From contig NZ_ATAY01000063.1 in NCBI RefSeq assembly GCF_000421965.1, positions 248,001 to 312,000 on the forward strand: a stretch of DNA of 64,000 nt. The letters are read 5' to 3'. Source of the DNA: Ruminiclostridium papyrosolvens C7. Lineage in GTDB: Bacteria > Bacillota > Clostridia > Acetivibrionales > DSM-1351. The number at the start of each line of letters is the position of its first letter. The first letter of the stretch is position 1. The notes below the pieces were generated by a model, which saw nothing but the letters and a program-made list of their open reading frames with translations, did not search any database and was not told where the DNA came from. The translations under genes and the position numbers were made by a program. Of this stretch, positions 1 to 8,008 are shown in pieces.

Positions 1-443
1 TAGGAACTCCTATTATGGCGGTGGAATCCGGTATTGTGGAGGTAATGGGCTGGAATATGTATGGAGGTTGGAGAATAGGCATCCGCAGCTTTGACCAGAA
101 AAGATACTATTATTATGCGCATTTGAGAAAAGACAGGCCATTTCATGCAGACCTCTATGAAGGTAAGATTGTGAAAGCCGGAGATGTTATAGGATACCTT
201 GGAATGACCGGCTACAGCACACGTGAAAATGTTAACAACATTACCACACCTCATCTTCATTTTGGAATGCAGCTTATTTTTGATGAATCTCAAAAAGAAA
301 GCAATAATGAAATCTGGATTGATGTATACAATATTGTAAACCTTCTTCAAAAGAATCGTTCGGCAGTTACAAAGGACGAAGAAACCCGTGATTTCTATCG
401 TACTTACGACATTATCGAACCGAATATGAACTACCACTTTTAA
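1..443 (+). CDS. M23 (LytM-type) metallopeptidase, 3'-terminal part
   Basis: This is the C-terminal part of a peptidoglycan endopeptidase whose gene begins before the window. The frame is already open at base 3 and reads GTPIMAVESGIV, the typical strand leading into the M23 fold. The visible part has YYYYAHL, which carries the middle catalytic histidine, and PHLHFG, which carries the HxH zinc and catalytic motif. The first zinc ligands (HxxxD) would lie upstream and are not visible. The ATG at 15 is internal to the domain and is not the true start. About 45 residues follow the catalytic core, ending NMNYHF. The next gene, a polysaccharide deacetylase, starts 28 bases later on the same strand, so both probably remodel the cell wall or spore cortex. 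Confidence 0.85.
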   Translation, partial: GTPIMAVESGIVEVMGWNMYGGWRIGIRSFDQKRYYYYAHLRKDRPFHADLYEGKIVKAGDVIGYLGMTGYSTRENVNNITTPHLHFGMQLIFDESQKESNNEIWIDVYNIVNLLQKNRSAVTKDEETRDFYRTYDIIEPNMNYHF

Positions 444-471
444 AATTTTATATAAATTGGGAGGCTTTTAT

Positions 472-1368
472 ATGTATGAATTGTTTAATAAAAAAATAAT
501 TAAATATATTTTACTTGTTTTTGCCGTAATTCTAATTCTGATACTACCTTTGGCTCTTATTTTGTCTGCTACAACCAGCGTTTTTGATGAGGCGCTTGAA
601 AGCTTGGGAAAAGACAACGGAATTAAAGTACCCATAGTAATGTACCATGGGACAGTTCCAAAATCCAAGGATTTGGGCAAATTTGTGATTACTCCTGCAG
701 AACTGGAAAGTGATATTAAATATCTGAAGAATCATGGATATACCTCTATTACAATGACGGACCTTATAAACTATGTATATAATGACGTAGAACTTCCATC
801 CAAGCCTGTTATGTTAACCTTTGATGACGGATATTATAATAATTATATATATGCAACGCCTATTCTCAAAAACTACGATATGAAAGCCGTTATATCTGTT
901 GTGGGAGAGTTTACGGAAGCATCCACCAGAATACCGGAAAACAATGTACAGTATTCCTACGTGACATGGGAGCAAATAAAAAACATGAATGACTCAGGTA
1001 TCTATGAGATACAAAATCATACATATAATCTTCACAAATACGGTAAAAAGAGATTGGGTGCAAAAAAGAACAGAGGCGAGTCCATTGAAGCCTACAAGAA
1101 CCTTTTGTACTCTGACGTAGGACTCCTTCAGAAAAGACTTAAGGAATCTGCAGGTATAGAGCCAAATACCTTTACATACCCCTTTGGTTATATGTGTAGT
1201 GATTCAATACCTATTTTAAAGGAAATGGGCTTTAAGGCAACTTTATCTTGCTCTGAAGGTGTTAATATCATTAACAGAAATAAAAAAGACATTCTTTACG
1301 GCTTAAAGCGGAAAAATCGTCCCCACGGAGTTTCCACAGAAAGTTTCTTTAAAAAATTCTGCCCATAG
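472..1368 (+). CDS. Membrane-anchored polysaccharide deacetylase (NodB/CE4 family)
   Basis: Probable extracellular carbohydrate esterase that removes N- or O-acetyl groups from cell-wall glycan. The ATG at 472 is chosen because GGGAGG at 459-464 sits seven bases upstream; the in-frame TTG at 457 lies before that site. The protein (298 aa) has one N-terminal hydrophobic segment (about residues 8-32), making a signal anchor, then the NodB fold. CE4 motifs are visible: TFDDGY (catalytic base and metal Asp), QNHTYNLH (the two metal histidines), and FTYPFGY. It follows an M23 peptidase gene by 28 bases and is probably cotranscribed with it. The substrate cannot be told from sequence. Confidence 0.88.
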   Translation: MYELFNKKIIKYILLVFAVILILILPLALILSATTSVFDEALESLGKDNGIKVPIVMYHGTVPKSKDLGKFVITPAELESDIKYLKNHGYTSITMTDLINYVYNDVELPSKPVMLTFDDGYYNNYIYATPILKNYDMKAVISVVGEFTEASTRIPENNVQYSYVTWEQIKNMNDSGIYEIQNHTYNLHKYGKKRLGAKKNRGESIEAYKNLLYSDVGLLQKRLKESAGIEPNTFTYPFGYMCSDSIPILKEMGFKATLSCSEGVNIINRNKKDILYGLKRKNRPHGVSTESFFKKFCP

Positions 1369-1445
1369 ATACCCATTTTTTCTCCAGTGGTGTATAATTA
1401 TCAAGGCAGAGACCACATTTAAAAGAATCTGGAGATTAATCACAT

Positions 1446-1715
1446 ATGAGTATTTTTGAAGCACTAATGCTTTTAAGTTTCGGTGCGGCATGGCCTGCGC
1501 AGATATACAGGTCTTATAAATCAAGGAAGACAGCAGGAAAGAGTGTTGCCTTCCTTTACATACTAATATTCGGCTACCTGTGCGGTATAACAAACAAGAT
1601 TTTATATCAAAGAGATATTGTTATGATACTTTACATAATCAACCTTGTTATGGTGTCTACAGATATCTGTCTATACTATAGGAATAAAAGGCTTGAGAAA
1701 ACAGAAAATTTATAG
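1446..1715 (+). CDS. PQ-loop / SemiSWEET-like small membrane protein
   Basis: An 89-residue protein with three predicted membrane helices, the size of a bacterial SemiSWEET half-transporter. The PQ-loop region reads AWPAQIYRSYKSRKTAGKS: a proline-alanine-glutamine turn in helix 1, followed by the basic stretch and Gly/Ser that are typical of the family. SemiSWEETs work as homodimers moving small sugars, but many family members have no assigned substrate, so transport is inferred. It has a weak GGAG site 11 bases before the ATG and ends inside a hairpin terminator (1701-1732), so it is probably the last gene of its transcript. Confidence 0.75.
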   Translation: MSIFEALMLLSFGAAWPAQIYRSYKSRKTAGKSVAFLYILIFGYLCGITNKILYQRDIVMILYIINLVMVSTDICLYYRNKRLEKTENL

Positions 1716-1732
1716 AAATTTTCTGTTTTTTA
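1701..1732 (+). terminator. Rho-independent terminator after the PQ-loop gene
   Basis: A perfect 10-bp stem (ACAGAAAATT at 1701-1710 with AATTTTCTGT at 1717-1726) and a six-base loop holding the stop codon, followed by a run of T. Confidence 0.75.
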
Positions 1733-1784
1733 GGCATATTTCACTCCTAATTATGTAACCTTTTGTAGTTTTATTTAATATTAT

Positions 1785-1818
1785 ATATTGCAAAGGATTA
1801 TGTAAACCTTTGCAATAT
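1785..1818. repeat. 12-bp perfect inverted repeat ahead of the decayed gene
   Basis: ATATTGCAAAGG (1785-1796) pairs with CCTTTGCAATAT (1807-1818) across a 10-base loop. It lies just before an AAAGGAG ribosome site at 1821-1827. There is no T tract, so an operator or an RNA leader hairpin is more likely than a terminator. Its role is unknown. Confidence 0.6.
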
Positions 1819-1835
1819 TTAAAGGAGTGAATTTT

Positions 1836-2044
1836 ATGCCAGACGGTGACAACTATTTCCTTTACGTTCTCAACTATTGTTGACGTATTGGAGGCAGAAT
1901 CCTTCAGTTTCCAGTTTGTTGATGCCTGCTGGCACCCGGCAACTACACTTATTCCGTACAACTCTCTACAAACTCCATAATTGATATAACGCCGGGAGCA
2001 TCAATTATGAATGCAACATTAAGTGTATTAGCAGTTGGTAGCTA
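1836..2044 (+). pseudogene. Small decayed gene with two frame shifts
   Basis: A ribosome site (AAAGGAG) and ATG at 1836 open a frame that stops after 15 codons. A protein-like reading continues in another frame (VTTISFTFSTIVDVLEAES, from about 1846 to 1927) and then returns to the first frame (LLAPGNYTYSVQLSTNSIID, from 1926) to a stop at 2042-2044. Read together, these form a Ser/Thr-rich beta-strand protein of about 68 residues ending in ATLSVLAVGS, like small clostridial surface or spore proteins. Two compensating one-base changes would restore it. It keeps its own ribosome site and a good terminator, so the loss may be recent, or a sequencing error is possible. I do not recognise the family with certainty. 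Confidence 0.45.
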
Positions 2045-2064
2045 ATGCCATCCACTTCTCCTTT

Positions 2065-2098
2065 AACGCATAGACTTTCTTGGTCTATGCGTTTTTTA
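2065..2098 (+). terminator. Rho-independent terminator
   Basis: An 11-bp stem, AACGCATAGAC (2065-2075) with GTCTATGCGTT (2083-2093), a seven-base loop, and a following T run. It closes the transcript of the decayed gene before the transporter operon. Confidence 0.85.
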
Positions 2099-2152
2099 TT
2101 TTATATAAATCTTTAACCATTTCGGCATTATGTCTATATACTGTATTAAGAG

Positions 2153-2174
2153 TTTGTATATAAATTAATACAAA
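2153..2174. promoter_or_regulatory. Inverted repeat in the transporter operon leader
   Basis: TTTGTAT (2153-2159) and ATACAAA (2168-2174) form a 7-bp inverted repeat with an 8-base spacer, directly before the GGGAGG ribosome site of the ABC gene. It could be an operator. No riboswitch consensus (TPP, SAM or other) was recognised here. Confidence 0.35.
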
Positions 2175-2192
2175 TGGCGGGAGGTGTCTATT

Positions 2193-2963
2193 ATGTCATA
2201 TATAGTTGAAATTAAAAACATTGGAATGAATTATCAATCACCAAATGGCGAAATTCCTGCCATAGCTGACATCAGTATGAATATATCAAAAGGCGAATTT
2301 ATTTGTATTGTGGGGCCCAGCGGATGCGGCAAATCAACGCTATTATCTATCATCGCAGGACTTGTTAAACCTTCTTGCGGAAATATTGTCATAAATGGCG
2401 GCCGTAGCGGTGAATGTTTGCAGCAGGTGGGTTATATGCTTCAAAAGGATTTTCTCTTTGAGTGGAGTACTATACTAGAGAATGTCATGCTGGGGCTTGA
2501 TATTAAAAAAGCCCTTACACCTGAAAACAGGGAGTATGTTTATAAGCTTCTTGATACATATGGACTCAGTGAATTCAAAGATAAATATCCCTCCCAGCTG
2601 TCAGGAGGAATGCGGCAGCGTGCCGCTATGATTAGAACTCTGGCTTTAAGGCCTGAAATACTTCTTTTGGATGAAGCATTTTCTGCCTTGGATTACCAGA
2701 CCAGACTGGCAGTAACAGAGGATATATATTATATCATCAAGAAAGAAAACAAAACTGCAATTATGGTTACTCATGACATAGCTGAAAGTATTAGTATGGC
2801 TGACAGAATTTTTGTTCTTACGGGCAGACCGTCATCTATTAGAAGTGAGCACAACATATTGTTATCCTGCAATGACGTAAGGACCCCTTTTAACAGCCGT
2901 GAAGCTCCCGAATTCAGACACTATTTTAATTTAATATGGAAGGAGCTGGATGTACATGTTTAA
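2193..2963 (+). CDS. ABC importer ATPase, SsuB/TauB/ThiZ-like
   Basis: ATP-hydrolysing subunit of a small-molecule importer, acting at the inner face of the membrane. The start is the ATG at 2193 behind GGGAGG (2180-2185); an earlier GTG overlaps that site. The 256-residue protein shows Walker A (GPSGCGKST), the Q-loop (MLQKDFLFEW), the signature LSGGMRQRAA, Walker B (ILLLDEAFSALD) and the switch histidine (MVTHD). These features match the nitrate/sulfonate/taurine and pyrimidine-precursor group. Its end overlaps the permease start at 2950, so the two are translationally coupled. A substrate-binding lipoprotein follows in the same operon. Confidence 0.88.
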   Translation: MSYIVEIKNIGMNYQSPNGEIPAIADISMNISKGEFICIVGPSGCGKSTLLSIIAGLVKPSCGNIVINGGRSGECLQQVGYMLQKDFLFEWSTILENVMLGLDIKKALTPENREYVYKLLDTYGLSEFKDKYPSQLSGGMRQRAAMIRTLALRPEILLLDEAFSALDYQTRLAVTEDIYYIIKKENKTAIMVTHDIAESISMADRIFVLTGRPSSIRSEHNILLSCNDVRTPFNSREAPEFRHYFNLIWKELDVHV

Positions 2964-3774
2964 GCATAAACAAGAAACGAATTTGTCATCGGAAAGACTT
3001 GAGTATCTTAAGTCCAAAAAGCGACGAAAAGTATCTGTCCTTGTAACACAAATAGTGATTCTTGTGGTGTTTTTTGCACAGTGGGAGATACTTGCAAGGT
3101 TAAATATTGTAGACTCCTTCATTACAAGCCAGCCGTCCCGTATTGTTAATACAATAATCAATCTTTACAGAGAAGGGCAGTTATTCCACCACATTGGCAT
3201 TACATGCTGGGAAACCGTTGTAGGCTTTGTAGCGGGTACAGTGTTGGGTACGTTGATTGCCGTGGTGCTTTGGTGGTCGGAGTTTTTATCAAAGGTGCTT
3301 GAACCCTATCTCGTAATCCTAAACAGTCTACCAAAGATAGCTCTTGGGCCTATTTTTATCGTTTGGTTCGGAGCAGGGACTACTTCAATTATCATTATTG
3401 CACTAGCCATATCCATTGTGGTGTCTATTCTGGAAGTACTAAATGGATTCATGGCAACCGACGAAGAGCAGATAAAGCTGGTTAAAACCTTTGGTGCCAG
3501 CAGATTTCAGGTTTTTACAAAAGTGGTTTTCCCTGCGAACCTCCCAGTGATAATTAACTCGTTGAAAGTAAATGTTGGTCTTTCATGGGTAGGAGTAATT
3601 GTAGGTGAATTTCTGGTTTCCAAATCAGGACTTGGCTATCTAATAGTGTATGGCGGGCAGGTTTTCAAGCTTGATTTGGTTATGGCAAGCGTTATTATAC
3701 TATGCATTGCCGCAGGTATCATGTATCAGGCAGTTGTACTGCTTCAAAAAGTTCTTATAAAGAAACATATCTGA
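2950..3774 (+). CDS. ABC importer permease, SsuC/ThiX-like
   Basis: Inner-membrane channel subunit of the importer (274 aa). It has about six hydrophobic helices and a cytoplasmic coupling loop of the EAA type (LVKTFGASRFQVFTKVVFPA) near residue 180, as in BPD_transp_1 permeases of the sulfonate/nitrate class. The ATG at 2950 lies five bases after AAGGAG inside the end of the ATPase gene; an ATG at 2956 is also possible. It sits between the ATPase and the binding-protein genes, so the three form one complete importer. Confidence 0.88.
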   Translation: MYMFKHKQETNLSSERLEYLKSKKRRKVSVLVTQIVILVVFFAQWEILARLNIVDSFITSQPSRIVNTIINLYREGQLFHHIGITCWETVVGFVAGTVLGTLIAVVLWWSEFLSKVLEPYLVILNSLPKIALGPIFIVWFGAGTTSIIIIALAISIVVSILEVLNGFMATDEEQIKLVKTFGASRFQVFTKVVFPANLPVIINSLKVNVGLSWVGVIVGEFLVSKSGLGYLIVYGGQVFKLDLVMASVIILCIAAGIMYQAVVLLQKVLIKKHI

Positions 3775-3812
3775 TACTAATCTAAGTTTTATAAAAGAAA
3801 GGGGAGTTGTAT

Positions 3813-4802
3813 ATGAAGAAATTATTTATTTTATTAGCTATATTAACAAGTAGTATTTTTTTACTGCCATCCTGCGGCAGTAATGATAATTTAACTAAAG
3901 TAAAGTTAAGTGAAGTGACTCATTCAGTTTTTTATGCTCCACAGTATGTTGCATTAAATAAAGGCTTTTTCAAGGATGCAGGACTGGATATCGAGCCTCA
4001 GAACGGTCAAGGTGCCGACAAGGTTATGACTGCTGTATTGTCGGGACAATGCGACATAGGGTTGGCAGGCCCCGAAGCAAGTATATACGTATATAACGAA
4101 GGTAAAGCAGACTATGCACAGGTTTTTGCTCAGATAACCAAAAGGGACGGTTCCTTTCTTGTAGGAAGAAAACCCGAACCCGGTTTCAAGTGGAGTGACC
4201 TCAAAGGCAAGAATATCATAGGTGGAAGAAAAGGCGGAGTTCCCGAAATGACTCTTGAATATGTCCTGAATAAAAACGAGCTTGCTCCCGGAGCCGATGT
4301 AAATGTTGATACAAGTATACAGTTTGCACTTATGGCCGGCGCATTTACCGGTGGAAAGGACGATTATGTAACTTTGTTCGAACCTGTTGCATCCTCTCTT
4401 GAAAAGGAAGGAAAAGGCTATATATTGGCTTCCGTAGGGCAGGAAAGCGGCGAGATACCTTTTACTGCTTACTTTGCAAAAAAAAGTTTTATTGAAAAAA
4501 ATAAGGATATAATTCAAAAGTTTACAGATGCTCTTTACAAAGGCCAAGTCTGGGTAGACACCCATTCTCCCAAAGAAATTGCCGAAGTATTAAAACCGTC
4601 CTTTCCGGATACTGATACTGAGCTTCTGGCGGTTGTTGCCGAAAGGTACAAGAAAATCGATGCCTGGTGCAAGGAACCCGCTATGAAGAAGGAGTCCTTC
4701 GAACTGCTCCAGACTGTAATGAATCAGGCAGGTGAACTCAAGCAGAAAGCTCCCTATGATAAGGTGGTTGTCAACACCTACGCCGACAAGGCGGTTAAGT
4801 AG
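3813..4802 (+). CDS. ABC importer substrate-binding lipoprotein, NMT1/THI5-like (SsuA family)
   Basis: Membrane-anchored receptor that delivers ligand to the permease encoded just upstream. The ATG at 3813 follows GGGGAG; the preceding in-frame TTG at 3807 falls too close to that site. Residues 1-23 are a lipoprotein signal ending in the lipobox LPSC. The mature part has the SsuA/THI5 pattern: TKVKLSEVTHSVFYAPQYVA near the N terminus, then NKGFFKDAGLDIE and GQCDIGLAGPEA. Homologues bind sulfonates, nitrate, thiamine precursors or riboflavin; no biosynthetic neighbour here narrows that choice. It is the last gene of the operon, with an imperfect hairpin downstream. Confidence 0.85.
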   Translation: MKKLFILLAILTSSIFLLPSCGSNDNLTKVKLSEVTHSVFYAPQYVALNKGFFKDAGLDIEPQNGQGADKVMTAVLSGQCDIGLAGPEASIYVYNEGKADYAQVFAQITKRDGSFLVGRKPEPGFKWSDLKGKNIIGGRKGGVPEMTLEYVLNKNELAPGADVNVDTSIQFALMAGAFTGGKDDYVTLFEPVASSLEKEGKGYILASVGQESGEIPFTAYFAKKSFIEKNKDIIQKFTDALYKGQVWVDTHSPKEIAEVLKPSFPDTDTELLAVVAERYKKIDAWCKEPAMKKESFELLQTVMNQAGELKQKAPYDKVVVNTYADKAVK

Positions 4803-4819
4803 GTTTTAAATAAAACTGA

Positions 4820-4862
4820 GGGAGTGCCGCGTAACTACACTAAAAGTAGCTAGCGATACTCC
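4820..4862. terminator. Imperfect hairpin between convergent operons
   Basis: GGGAGT and GATACTCC arms enclose a second partly paired segment (GTAACTAC with GTAGCTAG). It lies between the plus-strand importer operon and the minus-strand kdpC end and could stop transcription from either side, but it has no strong T tract. Confidence 0.4.
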
Positions 4863-4890
4863 TTCGATTTTGTAAAGGGCCTGTTTTATA

Positions 4891-4908
4891 GCTGCTTATT
4901 TAAGCAGC
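4891..4908 (-). terminator. Hairpin overlapping the kdpC stop codon
   Basis: GCTGCTTA (4891-4898) and TAAGCAGC (4901-4908) form an 8-bp perfect stem over the kdpC stop codon. The following minus-strand sequence is only moderately T-rich, so termination is possible but not certain. Confidence 0.4.
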
Positions 4909-5522
4909 CCCAGTTTCTTGGCAATGTCGAGGTTAACCATCAATACATTGACAGTTTCTTCCCCAAAAAATCCTAGAAACTTATCTTCTGTATTAGCTTC
5001 GACTATGCCCTCCAGTGTTTCCTTTGATAAACCAGTCGTTTTAACCAGAGCCGGTATCTGAACTGAAGCCGCTGCGGGACTGATATGCGGGTCAAGTCCT
5101 GAGCCGGATGCCGTCAATAAATCCGTAGGAATATCCTGTTTCTTTACGGACGTATTTGCTTTCAGGAACTCAGCAATATCGGCTTCCACACGTTTGACAA
5201 GATCCGGATTTGTCGGTGCGTAGTTTTTTGAACCGGAGCCAACTCCAGTATAATCGCCGCTCTCTTTATCCTTCTGTGTATATGTGTTGTAATTCACAGC
5301 AGAAGGACGGCCTTTCATAAACCGGGCATCTGAAAAATCCTGACCCACAAGTTCAGAACCGACAGACTGACCGTTTATAATAATCATGCTGCCATTTGCC
5401 TGCTTAGGCAGGATTATCTGGCTTATTCCAGTAAGCAACAGTGGATAAACCACTCCGCATATCAGAAGCAATGCTATAGTCACCAAAAATGGCTTTTTTA
5501 TTCCTTTCAAAAATGAACTCAT
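4896..5522 (-). CDS. kdpC: Potassium-transporting ATPase subunit C (KdpC)
   Basis: Small single-span subunit that stabilises the KdpFABC potassium pump and raises its ATP affinity. The start is ATG 5522 (MSSFLKGIKKP), behind AGGAGG; a nearer ATG is followed at once by a stop. The 208-residue protein has one N-terminal membrane helix (about residues 8-30). It also has the KdpC hallmarks ARFMKGRPSAVNY, GSGSKNYAPTNPDL and DLLTASGSGLDPHISP. It is the last gene of the structural operon and, unusually, is separated from kdpB by an extra small membrane protein gene. Confidence 0.95.
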   Translation of the reverse strand: MSSFLKGIKKPFLVTIALLLICGVVYPLLLTGISQIILPKQANGSMIIINGQSVGSELVGQDFSDARFMKGRPSAVNYNTYTQKDKESGDYTGVGSGSKNYAPTNPDLVKRVEADIAEFLKANTSVKKQDIPTDLLTASGSGLDPHISPAAASVQIPALVKTTGLSKETLEGIVEANTEDKFLGFFGEETVNVLMVNLDIAKKLGLLK

Positions 5523-5556
5523 TACATCAGAACCTCCTATTCTTAAACACAAAGTA

Positions 5557-5895
5557 TCAACAGCGGCATTTCTCGCTGTAGACTTCTTCTCCTAATAGTT
5601 TGTTTACAGATTTTATAAATGCACTATAGCCCCTGTCTTTGTCATTTTTGTGCGAGGCTGACCTTGACAGAATTTCCTCGGCATCTTCTTCAGATAAATC
5701 AAAACAACCCTTCAGAATAGCTTTGACATCGCTGGAAGATGCTCCATAAACAAATTCTTCAGCTGCCTTATAGACCTTTTCATTCTCATAAAAGCCCGAA
5801 TGGTTAAAGTAATAGTAATCCCGTATTTTCTTGTAGCCGAAAATAATTACAATGACAATGGAAATAAGACCGACGTTCGCTAAAAAACTTTCCAT
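5557..5895 (-). CDS. Small membrane protein inside the kdp operon, unknown function
   Basis: A 112-residue protein encoded between kdpB and kdpC. The start is ATG 5895, eight bases after GGGAGG. One N-terminal membrane helix (about residues 5-23, LANVGLISIVIVIIFGY) is followed by a soluble, mainly helical, acidic and serine-rich part with two LSEEDAEEIL/SSSDVKAIL-like helices and a final CRC. I recall that Clostridium acetobutylicum has extra kdp open reading frames (named kdpX, kdpY, kdpZ), but I cannot confirm that this is the same family. The position suggests an accessory or regulatory subunit of the pump. No known domain is recognised. Confidence 0.75.
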   Translation of the reverse strand: MESFLANVGLISIVIVIIFGYKKIRDYYYFNHSGFYENEKVYKAAEEFVYGASSSDVKAILKGCFDLSEEDAEEILSRSASHKNDKDRGYSAFIKSVNKLLGEEVYSEKCRC

Positions 5896-5940
5896 AAAAC
5901 GACCTCCCTTCAAGTAAAAACAATTCCCGCTTCATTACTG

Positions 5941-7995
5941 CTAAAGCCCCAAAGATGCCAGTATCGGAGTAATGACAATATCAATCAACTTTATCCCAGC
6001 AAAGGGTACAATGACACCGCCTAGCCCATAAATCAGCATGTTGCGGGACAACATCTTTTCCGCTCCCATGGGCCTGTATTTGACACCCTTCATTGCAAGC
6101 GGGATCAGCAACGGTATAATAATAGCGTTAAAAATCAAAGCAGCAAGAATAGCACTGTAAGGCGTGGACAATGCCATGATGTTCAGCACCCTCATTTGTG
6201 GAATGACAGCCATAAACATTGCGGGGATTATTGCAAAATATTTTGCGATATCATTGGCAATGCTGAAGGTTGTCAGTGAGCCTCTTGTAATCAAGAGCTG
6301 TTTCCCTATTTCTACTACATCCAGAATCTTGGTAGGGTCCGAATCCAAATCCACCATGTTCGCTGCTTCCTTTGCTGCAGAGGTACCACTGTTCATGGCA
6401 ATACCCACATTTGCCTGTGCCAGAGCAGGAGCGTCGTTAGTGCCATCTCCTGTCATGGCTACAATCTTTCCCTCTGCCTGCTCGGCTTTAATCGCTTTAA
6501 TCTTATCCTCCGGTTTACATTCTGCAATGAAGCTGTCCACACCGGCTTCCTGTGCTATGGTGGCCGCTGTGAGCGGGTTATCTCCTGTACACATAATAGT
6601 TTTAATTCCTATGGCACGTAGCCTTGCAAAACGCTCTACCAATCCCTCTTTAATAGTATCCTTTAAATAAATAACCCCTAAAATCCGATTTCCTACGCAC
6701 ACTACCAAAGGAGTTCCGCCTAATTTGGCAACTTCATTGACTTTACTTTCTAAATCCTTTGGAATAGAGCCACCATGTTCCTGTACATAATTTTGAATAG
6801 AATCGGAAGCGCCTTTACGTATCATAGTGCCGTCGGGAAGATTGACTCCGCTCATACGTGTCTGGGCGGTAAACTCCTGAAATTCCATACCTAGTATTTC
6901 CTCTTGATGCTTTCCGCTTAAGCGTTCTCCAAGTTCTATGACCGATTTCCCTTCGGGAGTATCATCTTTTAGTGAACTGATAACGGAATAATACATAAGC
7001 TCCTGTTCATTTGAATTACCTACAGGCATAAATTTCGAGGCCTTACGGTTTCCATAGGTGATGGTACCAGTTTTGTCAAGGATCATGGTGTCTACATCAC
7101 CGCATACCTCCACAGCTTTGCCGGACATAGCAATGACGTTAAATCGTGTAACACGATCCATACCGGCTATGCCTATGGCAGAAAGCAGACCACCGATGGT
7201 TGTGGGAATCAGGCAAACAGTCAGTGCAACCATTGTAGAAATTTGCAAACGAACGCCGCTGTATGCTGCGATAGGGTAGAGACTGACAATTACAATTAAG
7301 AAGATGATGGTAAGGCTGACCAGCAAAGTATTCAATGCAAGCTCGTTGGGTGTTTTTTTACGAGTTGCACCTTCCACAAGAGAAATCATTTTATCCAGAA
7401 AAGATTCCCCCGGATTGGATGTAATGCGAATTTTCAACCAGTCACTGGCAACGGTTGTTCCACCTGTGACCGATGCAAAATCTCCGCCGCTTTCTTTTAA
7501 TACCGGTGCAGATTCACCGGTAATTGCTGATTCATCCACCGAGGCAATGCCTTCGATTACCTCTCCGTCATTAGGGATTAGTTCCCCAGCTTTAACAAGC
7601 ACAACATCGCCCTTTTTTAATCCACTTGCACTTATGATGGTTTCCTTGCCATTACTGTTCAGAATACGGGCCTGCATATCCTTTTGTGTCTTTTTCAAGC
7701 TTTGTGCCTGCGCTTTGCCTCGGCCCTCAGCTACCGCTTCTGCAAAATTAGCAAAAAGCACAGTAATCAAAAGAATTGCCGATACAATTGCATTGTATAA
7801 CCGCAGATTGTTTCCTTCATCTCCAAACAGGTTCGGGAAAAAACAGAGTAGTAACGTTACAATAAAACCTATTTCTACCACGAACATAACGGGATTTCTC
7901 ATCATGTATTGTGGATTCAATTTCTTAAATGCTCCGAGAATAGAGGATTTAAAGATATCCCCTGTTAATAATTTTGTTTTCTTTTCTTCACTCAT
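5941..7995 (-). CDS. kdpB: Potassium-transporting ATPase subunit B (KdpB)
   Basis: Catalytic P-type ATPase subunit of the KdpFABC pump, energising high-affinity potassium uptake. The start is ATG 7995 behind AAGGAGG. The 684-residue protein is full length for the family. It shows the actuator loop TGES (in [11 protein letters not shown]), the phosphorylation motif DKTGTIT, the KGAS nucleotide-binding motif, MCTGDN, and the hinge motif [10 protein letters not shown]. Membrane helices flank these domains as expected. The gene starts 13 bases after kdpA and is followed by the small membrane protein gene and kdpC, all in one transcript. Confidence 0.97.
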   Translation of the reverse strand: MSEEKKTKLLTGDIFKSSILGAFKKLNPQYMMRNPVMFVVEIGFIVTLLLCFFPNLFGDEGNNLRLYNAIVSAILLITVLFANFAEAVAEGRGKAQAQSLKKTQKDMQARILNSNGKETIISASGLKKGDVVLVKAGELIPNDGEVIEGIASVDESAITGESAPVLKESGGDFASVTGGTTVASDWLKIRITSNPGESFLDKMISLVEGATRKKTPNELALNTLLVSLTIIFLIVIVSLYPIAAYSGVRLQISTMVALTVCLIPTTIGGLLSAIGIAGMDRVTRFNVIAMSGKAVEVCGDVDTMILDKTGTITYGNRKASKFMPVGNSNEQELMYYSVISSLKDDTPEGKSVIELGERLSGKHQEEILGMEFQEFTAQTRMSGVNLPDGTMIRKGASDSIQNYVQEHGGSIPKDLESKVNEVAKLGGTPLVVCVGNRILGVIYLKDTIKEGLVERFARLRAIGIKTIMCTGDNPLTAATIAQEAGVDSFIAECKPEDKIKAIKAEQAEGKIVAMTGDGTNDAPALAQANVGIAMNSGTSAAKEAANMVDLDSDPTKILDVVEIGKQLLITRGSLTTFSIANDIAKYFAIIPAMFMAVIPQMRVLNIMALSTPYSAILAALIFNAIIIPLLIPLAMKGVKYRPMGAEKMLSRNMLIYGLGGVIVPFAGIKLIDIVITPILASLGL

Positions 7996-8008
7996 GAAAA
8001 TATCCTCC

